Below are positions 34,306 to 43,016 of a stretch of DNA of 64,000 bases, piece by piece; the stretch's first letter is position 1; the number at the start of each line of letters is the position of its first letter. The notes below the pieces were generated by a model. It made no database searches. It was not told the DNA's origin and saw only the letters and a program-made list of their open reading frames with translations. Source of the stretch: Rhodanobacter sp. A1T4 (GTDB lineage Bacteria > Pseudomonadota > Gammaproteobacteria > Xanthomonadales > Rhodanobacteraceae); the NCBI RefSeq assembly GCF_014207185.1, contig NZ_JACHCP010000010.1, positions 1 to 64,000 of the forward strand. Reading direction: 5' to 3'. Both the position numbers and the translations under genes were made by a program.

Positions 34306-37300
34306 ATGAATATTTCCCGCCTGTTCATACTCAGGCCGGTGGCAACGTCACTGCTGATGATCGCCCTGGTGATGGTCGGTCTGGTGGCGGTGAAGTTCCT
34401 GCCGGTCTCGTCCCTGCCCGACGTCGATTACCCGACGATCCAGATTCAGACCTTTTACCCTGGGGCCAGCCCTACGGTGATGGCGACCACGGTGACCGCG
34501 CCGCTAGAAGTGCAGCTGGGCGAGATTCCAGGCCTGCAGCAGATGACCTCGAACAGCTCGGCCGGGGCTTCGGTCATCACCCTGCAGTTCGACCTCTCAC
34601 TCAATCTCGACATCGCCGAGCAGAACGTGCAGGAGGCGATCAATGCCTCCAACAGTCTGCTGCCCACCGGCCTGCCGGCGCCACCGACTTACGCCAAGGT
34701 CAACCCGGCCGATCAGCCGATTCTCACCCTCGCTGTGACATCCACCTCGATGTCGCTGCCGCAGCTGCAGGACGTCGCCAACAACCGGCTCGGCGCGAAG
34801 ATTTCCGAAGTGTCGGGTGTCGGCCTGGTCACGCCGGCCGGCGGCAATGTGCCAGCGGTCAGGGTCGAGGCCGACCCGCAGAAGCTTGCTGCGTACGGAC
34901 TCAATATCGATGATCTGCGCTCGCTGATCGCCAACGTCAACGTCAGCCAGCCCAAGGGCAACTTCGACGGCCCGGAGCTGGATTACACGATCAATGGCAA
35001 TGACCAGATCCAGGATCCGAAGGATTACCTGAGCACGGTCATCTCGTACCAGAACGGTGCGCCAGTTTTCCTGCGTGACGTCGCCCGCGTGACCCAGTCC
35101 GCGCAGAACACCGAGCAAGGCGCCTGGTACAACAAGACCCAGGCCATCGTGCTTAACGTCCAGCGCCAGCCCGGCGCTAACGTGATCGCCACGGTCAACC
35201 AGATCAAGCAGCAGCTGCCGCAGCTGGAGTCGACGCTGCCGGCGGGCATGAAGGTCGAGATCGTGTCGGACAGCACCGGCGTGATCCGTTCATCCGTCTC
35301 AGACGCGGCGTTCGAGCTGATCCTGGCCATTGCGCTGGTGGTGCTGGTGATCTTCGTGTTCCTGCGCAACATACCGGCCACGATCATTCCGAGTATTTCC
35401 GTGCCGGTCTCGTTGATCGGTACGCTGGCGGCGATGTACGAGCTGGGTTACTCGATCGACAACCTTTCGCTGATGGCGCTGATCATCGCTACCGGTTTCG
35501 TGGTCGATGACTCGATCGTGATGATCGAGAACATCGTGCGTTACCTGGAAGAAGGCCGGACGCCGCTGGAGGCCGCGCTCGAAGGCGCCGGGCAGATCGG
35601 CTTCACCATCCTTTCGTTGACCATCTCGCTGATCGCCGTGCTGATCCCGCTGCTGTTCATGGGCGGCGTGATTGGACGTCTATTCAGCGAATTCGCAGTC
35701 ACTCTGGCGGTGACGATCGTGCTCTCCGGCATCGTCTCACTGACCCTGGTGCCGATGCTCTGCGCGCGCCTGCTCAGAGCGCAGGTGGATCGCCACCCCA
35801 GCCGCTTCGAGCGGATCAGCGAGGGCCTGTTCGACAAGACCCTGGCAGCCTACGAACGTGGGCTGCGCTTTGTCATGGCGCGCCAGACGCTGACGCTGAT
35901 GGTGTTCCTTGGAACGCTGGCGCTGACCGTGATCCTCTACATCGTCATTCCCAAGGGCCTGTTCCCGACGCAAGACGTCGGTGTGATCCAGGGCATCAGC
36001 GTCGCCGACAATTCGGTGTCGTATACCGCGATGGTAGAACGCCAGTCAGCTTTGGCCGAGGCGATTTTGAAGGATCCGGATGTCGCCGGTCTCACCTCTT
36101 ACGTCGGCATCGACGGCACCAACACCACGCTCAACAACGGCCGCTTCCTGATCAATTTGAAGGATCGCGGCGATCGTTCCTCGACCGCTGCCGAAATCGC
36201 CCGGCGCGTGCAGACCGAGGTGACGAATGTATCGGGCATCAAGCTGTTCCTGCAGCCCGAGCAGGATCTCACCCTCGACACCACCATCTCGCCGAACCAG
36301 TACCAGTTCGTGCTGCGCGGGCCGACCCAACAGGCCTTTACGCAGTACGTGCCCCAACTGGTCGCGCGCATGAAAAAGATTTCGTCGATCACCGACGTCA
36401 CCAGCGATCTGAACAACAACGGCCTCAGCGTCAACGTCGAGGTCAATCGCCAACTCGCCGCACGCTACGGCATTACCCCGGCGACGATCGACAACGCGCT
36501 CTACGATGCACTCGGTCAGCGCATCGTCTCGACGATCTTCGATCAGTCCAGCCAGTACCGCGTGATCCTGGTGGCCAAACCGGAAAGCCTGCCGACGATC
36601 GAATCGCTCGGCAACATCTACCTGCCCAGCCAGACCGGCAGCAGTGGACAGGTGCAGCTGAAAGGCATCGCGGCGATTCAGGTCACCAAGTCGCCACTGG
36701 TGATCAGCCATCTGGCACAGTTTCCGGCCGTCACCATTTCGTTCAATCTGGCCAAGGACGCCTCGTTGAGCAAGGCGGTGGACGAAGTCAATCAGGCCGA
36801 GCTGGCGGTGCATCTGCCGTCGTCGATCACCTCGTCATTCCAGGGCGCCGCGCAGGCGTTTCAGGATTCGCTGTCGAGCGAGGTCTACCTGCTGATCGCC
36901 GCTCTGGTCGCTGTCTATATCGTACTTGGCGTGCTGTATGAGAGTTTCATCCACCCGGTGACGATTCTTTCGACGTTGCCATCGGCTGGCATTGGCGCGT
37001 TGGTAGCGCTGATGATTGCGGGCGAAGATCTGGACGTCATCGGCATTATCGGCATCGTGCTGTTGATCGGCATCGTCAAGAAGAACGCAATCATGATCGT
37101 CGACTTCGCACTCGAGGCCGAACGCGAACACGGCAAGTCGCCGGAAGAAGCGATCTTCGAGGCGTCGCTGCTGCGCTTCCGGCCGATCCTGATGACTACG
37201 CTGGCGGCGATGCTTGGCGCGTTGCCGATGCTGCTGGGTACCGGCACCGGTTCGGAGCTGCGCCGACCGCTGGGCCTAGCCATCATCGGCGGCCTGACCT

Positions 37301-37437
37301 TGAGCCAGGTGCTGACGCTGTTCACCACGCCGGTGATCTACCTGCTCTTCGATCGCATGGCGCTGCGCTTCCGGCGCAAGCGTTCGGAGCCGTCTTCAGG
37401 GTCGTCGTCTGATCAGGCGATAGAGCACACGCCGTGA
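34306..37437 (+). CDS. RND efflux permease, MdtB-like subunit
   Basis: Inner-membrane pump subunit, 1043 aa. TM1 starts at residue 8 (ILRPVATSLLMIALVMVGLV). The proton-relay helix reads ALIIATGFVVDDSIVMIENIVR, with adjacent Asps, and TM10-12 include VLLIGIVKKNAIMIVDFALEAER. As in MdtB/MdtC, two homologous permeases lie in tandem and probably form a mixed trimer (known for E. coli, inferred here). 10 bases separate it from the next permease. Confidence 0.93.
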   Translation: MNISRLFILRPVATSLLMIALVMVGLVAVKFLPVSSLPDVDYPTIQIQTFYPGASPTVMATTVTAPLEVQLGEIPGLQQMTSNSSAGASVITLQFDLSLNLDIAEQNVQEAINASNSLLPTGLPAPPTYAKVNPADQPILTLAVTSTSMSLPQLQDVANNRLGAKISEVSGVGLVTPAGGNVPAVRVEADPQKLAAYGLNIDDLRSLIANVNVSQPKGNFDGPELDYTINGNDQIQDPKDYLSTVISYQNGAPVFLRDVARVTQSAQNTEQGAWYNKTQAIVLNVQRQPGANVIATVNQIKQQLPQLESTLPAGMKVEIVSDSTGVIRSSVSDAAFELILAIALVVLVIFVFLRNIPATIIPSISVPVSLIGTLAAMYELGYSIDNLSLMALIIATGFVVDDSIVMIENIVRYLEEGRTPLEAALEGAGQIGFTILSLTISLIAVLIPLLFMGGVIGRLFSEFAVTLAVTIVLSGIVSLTLVPMLCARLLRAQVDRHPSRFERISEGLFDKTLAAYERGLRFVMARQTLTLMVFLGTLALTVILYIVIPKGLFPTQDVGVIQGISVADNSVSYTAMVERQSALAEAILKDPDVAGLTSYVGIDGTNTTLNNGRFLINLKDRGDRSSTAAEIARRVQTEVTNVSGIKLFLQPEQDLTLDTTISPNQYQFVLRGPTQQAFTQYVPQLVARMKKISSITDVTSDLNNNGLSVNVEVNRQLAARYGITPATIDNALYDALGQRIVSTIFDQSSQYRVILVAKPESLPTIESLGNIYLPSQTGSSGQVQLKGIAAIQVTKSPLVISHLAQFPAVTISFNLAKDASLSKAVDEVNQAELAVHLPSSITSSFQGAAQAFQDSLSSEVYLLIAALVAVYIVLGVLYESFIHPVTILSTLPSAGIGALVALMIAGEDLDVIGIIGIVLLIGIVKKNAIMIVDFALEAEREHGKSPEEAIFEASLLRFRPILMTTLAAMLGALPMLLGTGTGSELRRPLGLAIIGGLTLSQVLTLFTTPVIYLLFDRMALRFRRKRSEPSSGSSSDQAIEHTP

Positions 37438-37447
37438 GTATGTCGCC

Positions 37448-40400
37448 GTGAGCATTCCTGGCGTCTTCATCAAACGGCCGGTGGCGACGACCCTGCTCGG
37501 TGTTGCCATCCTGCTGTCCGGGCTGTTGGCATATTTTCGCCTGCCGGTGGCGCCGCTGCCGAACATTACCTTTCCGGTGATCGTGGTGCAGGCGAGCATG
37601 GCCGGCGCCAGTCCGGACATCATGGCCTCGACCGTCGCCGCACCGTTGGAGCGGCGCCTCGGCACGATTGCCGATGTCAGCGAACTGACGTCTACCAGTT
37701 CGGTCGGCTCGACACAGATCACCATCCAGTTTGGCCTCGGCCGCGATATCAACGGCGCCGCTCGCGACGTGCAGGCGGCACTTCAGGCCTCACGCGCCGA
37801 CCTGCCTTCCACGCTGCGCAACAACCCAACCTATCGCGAATACAACCCTTCCGATTCACCGATCATGGTGCTGGCGCTGACCTCGGAAACGCTGACGCGC
37901 GCGCAGCTCTACGACTCGGCCGATTCGGTCATCCAGCAGCAGTTGTCGCAAGTCGATGGCGTGGGCCAGATCACATTGGGCGGTAGCGCACTGCCGTCGG
38001 TACGCGTAGAGCTGCAGCCGGATCAGCTCAGCAGCTATGGCATTGGCCTGGAGGACGTGCGCGCGGCGATCAGCGCGGCCAACGCGAATAGCGCCAAGGG
38101 CCATATCGATCAGGGCAACCAGCGTTTCGAGGTCCTGTCCAACGACCAGATCAACAAGGCCGCACCCTATCGTGATCTGGTCGTGGCCTATCGCAACAAC
38201 GCCGCGGTGAAATTAAGCGATGTTGCCGATGTCGAGGATTCCGCCGAAAACATCCGCAACGCCGGCCTCTACAACGGCAAGGACGCCGTGCTGGTGATCG
38301 TCTTTCCATTGCCGGGCGGCAATATCGTCAAGACCGTCGCGCAGATCCGCAAAGTGCTGCCATCGATCGAAGCGACGCTGCCACACGATGTGCATGTCGG
38401 CATCGCTGTGGATCGCTCGCAGTCGGTGAACGCGGCGGTGGGCGATACCGAACGCACGCTGTTCATCGCCGTGCTGCTGGTCATCGGCGTGGTGTTTGTG
38501 TTCTTGCAGTCGCCGCGCGCGATTCTGGTGCCGGCGGTGGCGCTGCCGCTGTCGATCGTCGGCACCTTCGGGCCGATGTATCTGCTCGGCTACAGCATCG
38601 ACAATCTATCGCTGATGGCGCTGACCATCGGCACCGGTTTCGTGGTCGATGACGCGGTGGTGGTGTTGGAGAACATCGTGCGCCACGTCGAGGCCGGCAT
38701 GGATGTACAGGAGGCCGCGCTGGTCGGCAGCGCAGAGGTCAGCTTTACGGTGATCTCGATGAGCTTGTCGCTGATCGCAGTGTTTTTGCCGATCCTGCTG
38801 ATGCCCGGCATTGTCGGCCTGCTATTCCACGAATTCGCGGTGACGCTGTCCATCGCGATTCTGATCTCGCTGGTGATTTCGCTCACCATCACGCCGACCA
38901 TGGCGGCTTTCGTACTGAATCGCAAAACGCTGCATTCAAAGGCACGCTGGGCACTGTGGTACGAGCGGCAGTTCGAGCGCTTCCAGAACGCCTACTCGCG
39001 TACGCTGACCACGGTACTCGATCACGCGCTGCTGGTCGGCCTGACGCTGATCGGCCTGATCGTGCTCAACGTGTTCCTGATCAAGCTGCTGCCGTCCACG
39101 TTCTTTCCGGAACAGGACAACGGCATCCTGATAGGCCAGATCATCGCCGATCAGAGCATCTCGTTTCAGGCGATGGAGAAAAAGCTCGCACAGCTGCAGG
39201 CGATCGTGAAGAAGGATCCTGCGGTCGCCTCGGTAGCCGGTTTCACCGGCGGGCGCGCGCTGAACACTGCCAACGTCTTCATCGAGCTCAAGCCGCTGGC
39301 AGAGCGCAAGCTCTCAGCGACCGAAGTGGTCGATCGCCTGCGCCCGAAGCTCAATGGCGTGTCCGGCGCCAAGCTGTTTCTGCAAGCGGCGCAGGATCTG
39401 CATATCGGCGGCCGCTCATCGGCGGCCGAATATCAATACACGTTGACCAGCGATGACCCCAATGCGCTGTTCACCTGGGTGCCCAAACTGGTGACCGCGC
39501 TGGGTAAAGACCGCAGCCAGATGTCGGACGTTAACTCGGACCTGCAGCAAAACGGCCTGCAGATCTACGTCAACATGGATCGCGCCACGTCGGCCCGGTA
39601 TGGTTTTGCACCAAATCAGCTGGACAGCGTGCTTTACGACGCCTTCGGCCAGCGTACCGTGTCGACCGTCTACAATCAGCTCAACCAGTATTACGTCGTC
39701 ATGGAAGTTGCACCGAAATATTGGCAATACCCGCAAATGCTCGACCGTATCAAATTCAGCACCGCTGCGGGTAATGCAAGCGGTACAGCGCAGACACAGA
39801 TGTCGAGCGCGCTAGTGACAGGCGTGACTGCCGAGTCGGCGGAAACATCGACGCAAAGTTCCTCGTCCACCAATGCGCTCAACGCCAACGCCGAGGCCAA
39901 CCAGCTCACCAACGCCATCTCGAACGCCAAGGGCGGCAGCTCCAGCGGTAGCGCGGACAGCACTTCAACCGAGACGCTGGTGCCGTTTCCCGCGCTGGCC
40001 ACCTACGTCAGCAATCACACCGCGACGCAGGTCAGCCATCAGGGCGGCCTGGTTGCCGCCACGATTTCGTTCAACCTGCCGCCCGGTGGTTCGCTGAGCA
40101 AGGCTACCGAAGAAATCGATCAAGTATCTCAGCAGCTGGGCCTGCCGGCATCGATCCACGGCAGCTTTGCCGGCGCCGCACAGGTGTACGCGCAATCCAT
40201 GTCGACCATGCCGCTGCTGATTCTGGCGGCGCTGGGGGCGGTCTATATCGTGCTCGGCATCCTCTACGAAAACACCGTGCACCCGATCACCATTCTTTCC
40301 ACCCTGCCATCGGCGGGCATCGGTGCCACGCTGGCACTGCTGATCTTCGGCACGCCGTTCTCGGTGATCGCGATGATCGGCATCATCCTGCTGATCGGCA

Positions 40401-40753
40401 TCGTCAAGAAGAACGCGATCATGATGATCGACGTCGCCATTCACCTGCAGCGCGACGAAGGCTATGAACCGCAGAGGGCGATCCACGACGCTGCCGTCGT
40501 GCGCCTGCGGCCGATCATGATGACCACCGCCGCCGCCGTGCTTGGCGCCGTGCCGCTGGCCATCGGCATTGGTCAGGGCGCGTCGCTGCGCCAGCCGCTG
40601 GGCATTACCGTGATGGGCGGCCTGATTCTCAGCCAGGTCTTCACGCTTTACACCACGCCGGTGATCTACCTCTATCTCGACCGCCTGCGGGCCAGGCTCG
40701 CCAGGTGGTCGGAAACGCTGCCGTGGAACAGACGATCGGACGCAAGCGCATGA
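37448..40753 (+). CDS. RND efflux permease, MdtC-like subunit with porter-domain insertion
   Basis: Second pump subunit, GTG start 10 bases after the MdtB-like stop. At 1101 aa it is about 60-75 residues longer than MdtC. The extra length is a low-complexity Ser/Thr/Asn/Ala segment at about residues 781-846 (for example STQSSSSTNALNANAEANQL) in the second periplasmic loop. The rest is ordinary: TM4 LTIGTGFVVDDAVVVLENIVR and TM10 LLIGIVKKNAIMMIDVAI. Its stop overlaps the outer-membrane factor start as ATGA. Confidence 0.93.
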   Translation: MSIPGVFIKRPVATTLLGVAILLSGLLAYFRLPVAPLPNITFPVIVVQASMAGASPDIMASTVAAPLERRLGTIADVSELTSTSSVGSTQITIQFGLGRDINGAARDVQAALQASRADLPSTLRNNPTYREYNPSDSPIMVLALTSETLTRAQLYDSADSVIQQQLSQVDGVGQITLGGSALPSVRVELQPDQLSSYGIGLEDVRAAISAANANSAKGHIDQGNQRFEVLSNDQINKAAPYRDLVVAYRNNAAVKLSDVADVEDSAENIRNAGLYNGKDAVLVIVFPLPGGNIVKTVAQIRKVLPSIEATLPHDVHVGIAVDRSQSVNAAVGDTERTLFIAVLLVIGVVFVFLQSPRAILVPAVALPLSIVGTFGPMYLLGYSIDNLSLMALTIGTGFVVDDAVVVLENIVRHVEAGMDVQEAALVGSAEVSFTVISMSLSLIAVFLPILLMPGIVGLLFHEFAVTLSIAILISLVISLTITPTMAAFVLNRKTLHSKARWALWYERQFERFQNAYSRTLTTVLDHALLVGLTLIGLIVLNVFLIKLLPSTFFPEQDNGILIGQIIADQSISFQAMEKKLAQLQAIVKKDPAVASVAGFTGGRALNTANVFIELKPLAERKLSATEVVDRLRPKLNGVSGAKLFLQAAQDLHIGGRSSAAEYQYTLTSDDPNALFTWVPKLVTALGKDRSQMSDVNSDLQQNGLQIYVNMDRATSARYGFAPNQLDSVLYDAFGQRTVSTVYNQLNQYYVVMEVAPKYWQYPQMLDRIKFSTAAGNASGTAQTQMSSALVTGVTAESAETSTQSSSSTNALNANAEANQLTNAISNAKGGSSSGSADSTSTETLVPFPALATYVSNHTATQVSHQGGLVAATISFNLPPGGSLSKATEEIDQVSQQLGLPASIHGSFAGAAQVYAQSMSTMPLLILAALGAVYIVLGILYENTVHPITILSTLPSAGIGATLALLIFGTPFSVIAMIGIILLIGIVKKNAIMMIDVAIHLQRDEGYEPQRAIHDAAVVRLRPIMMTTAAAVLGAVPLAIGIGQGASLRQPLGITVMGGLILSQVFTLYTTPVIYLYLDRLRARLARWSETLPWNRRSDASA

Positions 40754-42204
40754 ACATGAAGATATCCCTCACAGTCCTCGCTTCTTCGCTGGCCCTGTTG
40801 CTCGGCGGTTGCATGGTCGGCCCCGATTACCAGCGTCCGAAAGTTGCCGTACCCACCCAGTACAAGGAACTGCCCGGGTGGACGGTAGCCGAACCTTCCG
40901 CCGCCGCGCCGAAGGCTGACTGGTGGACTGGCTTTGACGATCCGCTGCTCAACCAACTCGAACCCATGGTGTCGGTATCCAACCAGACCGTGCGGCAGGA
41001 TTACGCCAACTACCAGGAAGCGCTGGCCGAAGTGCAGCAGGCCCGCAGCGGGCTGTTCCCGACTATCGGCGTTACCGGCTCGGGCACGCGCGAACGCAGC
41101 GGCAGCTCAAGCACGAGCGCGGCCAGTGGCACACGCGGCAGCGTGATCAACTCCGGCTCGCTCGAAGGCAACGTCAGCTGGGCCCCGGACCTGTGGGGCA
41201 AGGTCCGCCGCACCATTGAAGAAAACAAAGCGACCGCGCAGGCCAGTGAAGCGACGTTGGCCAATGCCACCTTGTCCGAGCAGACCGCCCTGGCAACCGC
41301 CGTCATCGAATTGCGTGTGGCCGACGCCAATATCGACCTGCTGCAGAAAACCGTCGATGCGTACAAGGAGTCTCTGCGCGTGGTTGGTAATCAAGGCGCT
41401 GCTGGTACCACACCGCCCTCCGACGTCATCAGCGCGCGTACCCAGCTGGAGAATGCGCAGTCCAGTCTGCTCGCGCTGGGCGTGTCGCGTGCGCAGTACG
41501 CGCACGCCATTGCCGTCCTGGTCGGCAAAAATCCGGAAGAACTCGACATCCCGCACAGCACGACCTTGCCCACACTACCCTTGGTACCCGCTGGCGTGCC
41601 GTCGACCCTGTTGCAGCGTCGGCCGGACATCGCCGTGGCCGAGCGGCAGATGGCCGCGGAAAACGCGGCGATCGGCGTCGCCGTGTCAGCCTACTACCCA
41701 AGCCTCTCGCTGTCGGGCGCCGATGGCTTTTCGCAATCGCCGTTGGCCGGCCTGCTGCACGTCGCCAATCACATCTGGTCGCTCGGCGCCGACGTCAGCG
41801 AAACCGTGTTCGATGGCGGCGCACGGCATGCCGAGGTCGCTGCGGCCAAAGCAGCCTATGAGGCGTCGGTCGCCAACTATCGAGGCACCGTACTGACGGC
41901 ATTCCAGAACGTGGAGGATGATCTTTCCGGGCTGCGCATCCTCGCCCAGCAGGGTGACGTGCTGGACTCGGCCGTGCGTGACGCCAGCCGCGGAGCCGAC
42001 ATTGCATTCAATGAATATCAGGCCGGCACGGTCGACTACACCACCGCCGCCACCGCGCAGGCAACCAAGTTGAGTACCCAGCAAAGTGCACTGAGCGTGC
42101 AGCAGCAGCGTCTGCTCGACACGGTGTCGCTCATCGGCGACATGGGCGGCGACTGGACGGCCAGCGCGCTAGGCGATCCGGGAAAATCCTCGACCAGGCA
42201 TTGA
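40750..42204 (+). CDS. outer-membrane efflux lipoprotein, NodT family
   Basis: Outer-membrane channel of the MdtABC-like pump. The ATG at 40750 (MNMKISLTV) overlaps the permease stop; the frame opens at 40705 within that gene, which is rejected. Lipoprotein signal LALLLGGC, then MVGPDYQRPKV, the standard NodT start. Two OEP repeats, with VPSTLLQRRPDIAVAERQMAAENAAIG marking the second. Last gene of the operon, so this pump has its own exit duct instead of sharing TolC. Confidence 0.93.
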   Translation: MNMKISLTVLASSLALLLGGCMVGPDYQRPKVAVPTQYKELPGWTVAEPSAAAPKADWWTGFDDPLLNQLEPMVSVSNQTVRQDYANYQEALAEVQQARSGLFPTIGVTGSGTRERSGSSSTSAASGTRGSVINSGSLEGNVSWAPDLWGKVRRTIEENKATAQASEATLANATLSEQTALATAVIELRVADANIDLLQKTVDAYKESLRVVGNQGAAGTTPPSDVISARTQLENAQSSLLALGVSRAQYAHAIAVLVGKNPEELDIPHSTTLPTLPLVPAGVPSTLLQRRPDIAVAERQMAAENAAIGVAVSAYYPSLSLSGADGFSQSPLAGLLHVANHIWSLGADVSETVFDGGARHAEVAAAKAAYEASVANYRGTVLTAFQNVEDDLSGLRILAQQGDVLDSAVRDASRGADIAFNEYQAGTVDYTTAATAQATKLSTQQSALSVQQQRLLDTVSLIGDMGGDWTASALGDPGKSSTRH

Positions 42205-42254
42205 TGTCGAAGCCGCTACTCGAGCGATCAGTCGCATATAGCTACATCGAGAAC

Positions 42255-42665
42255 TCAGCCATTCAGCGCTGACACCAGCGCGAGCAGGCCTTCGTGATAG
42301 TGCGCCTGCAGCGTCTTGCAAGCGCCGGCCTCACCATCGCCCAGTGGTTCGAACTCGCATGACCACATCACCGCACTCCCACCTTCGCTATCCCGCACAT
42401 GCAACGTGGCCCGGCAATTGTTGACCGGCACCTTGCTATCAACCACGACGTAGACATAACGGCGCATCGCATCGCTGCGTGCTTCCAGCCGCTCCACCGC
42501 ACGACTGCCATCGACGTAATGCACGGTGCGGATACGTCCCTCCCACGACAGATCCACCCTACTCACTTGCGGATGCCAGCGGTGCAGACCGCCAAAGTCG
42601 CCGATCATGGCCCACACGAGATCGGCCGGGTTGGCCAGGCGTTGCACGACCCGCACCTCCGTCAT
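42255..42665 (-). CDS. SRPBCC-family (polyketide cyclase/START-like) protein
   Basis: A 136-aa protein with the SRPBCC helix-grip pattern: N-terminal strand VRVVQRLANPADLVWAMIGDFGGLHRWHP, central strands, and C-terminal helix YHEGLLALVSALNG. The family binds hydrophobic ligands. A GGAG site lies 9 nt before the ATG. It converges on the efflux operon and is upstream of, and divergent from, the sigma-54 activator. Function unknown. Confidence 0.8.
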   Translation of the reverse strand: MTEVRVVQRLANPADLVWAMIGDFGGLHRWHPQVSRVDLSWEGRIRTVHYVDGSRAVERLEARSDAMRRYVYVVVDSKVPVNNCRATLHVRDSEGGSAVMWSCEFEPLGDGEAGACKTLQAHYHEGLLALVSALNG

Positions 42666-43016
42666 GTCCCTATCTCCTTCGAATCACCAGGCGCGTCATC
42701 GACATTTCCGATCTGTCGACTCCGTTTCAAAACAGACAGATTAGAAAACAGGCTACGGAAAAGTCAGGCAAGAGCCGAGCCAACGACGTCGGCCTGGCAC
42801 AGCCTCAATGCCTAGCCAGCTGCAGCGATGGCGGTCCGATGCACTGTCGCTGTTCTGGCACAAAGGTCGGTGACAGTCCGTGCCAAATGTTGCGCTGCAG
42901 TTTGATTACCGCAGACACCGGGACCATTCTTAAATGACAACCATCTAAACGACCAACATCTGGGGACTGACGGCGTACCCACGGGACACGGCAGTCCATC
43001 GTCGAGAGAGCCAAGC
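42666..43016. promoter_or_regulatory. divergent intergenic region, SRPBCC gene and sigma-54 activator
   Basis: 351 bases separate the divergent genes, room for both promoters and for activator sites. I saw no small gene or clear -24/-12 element. Confidence 0.4.
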
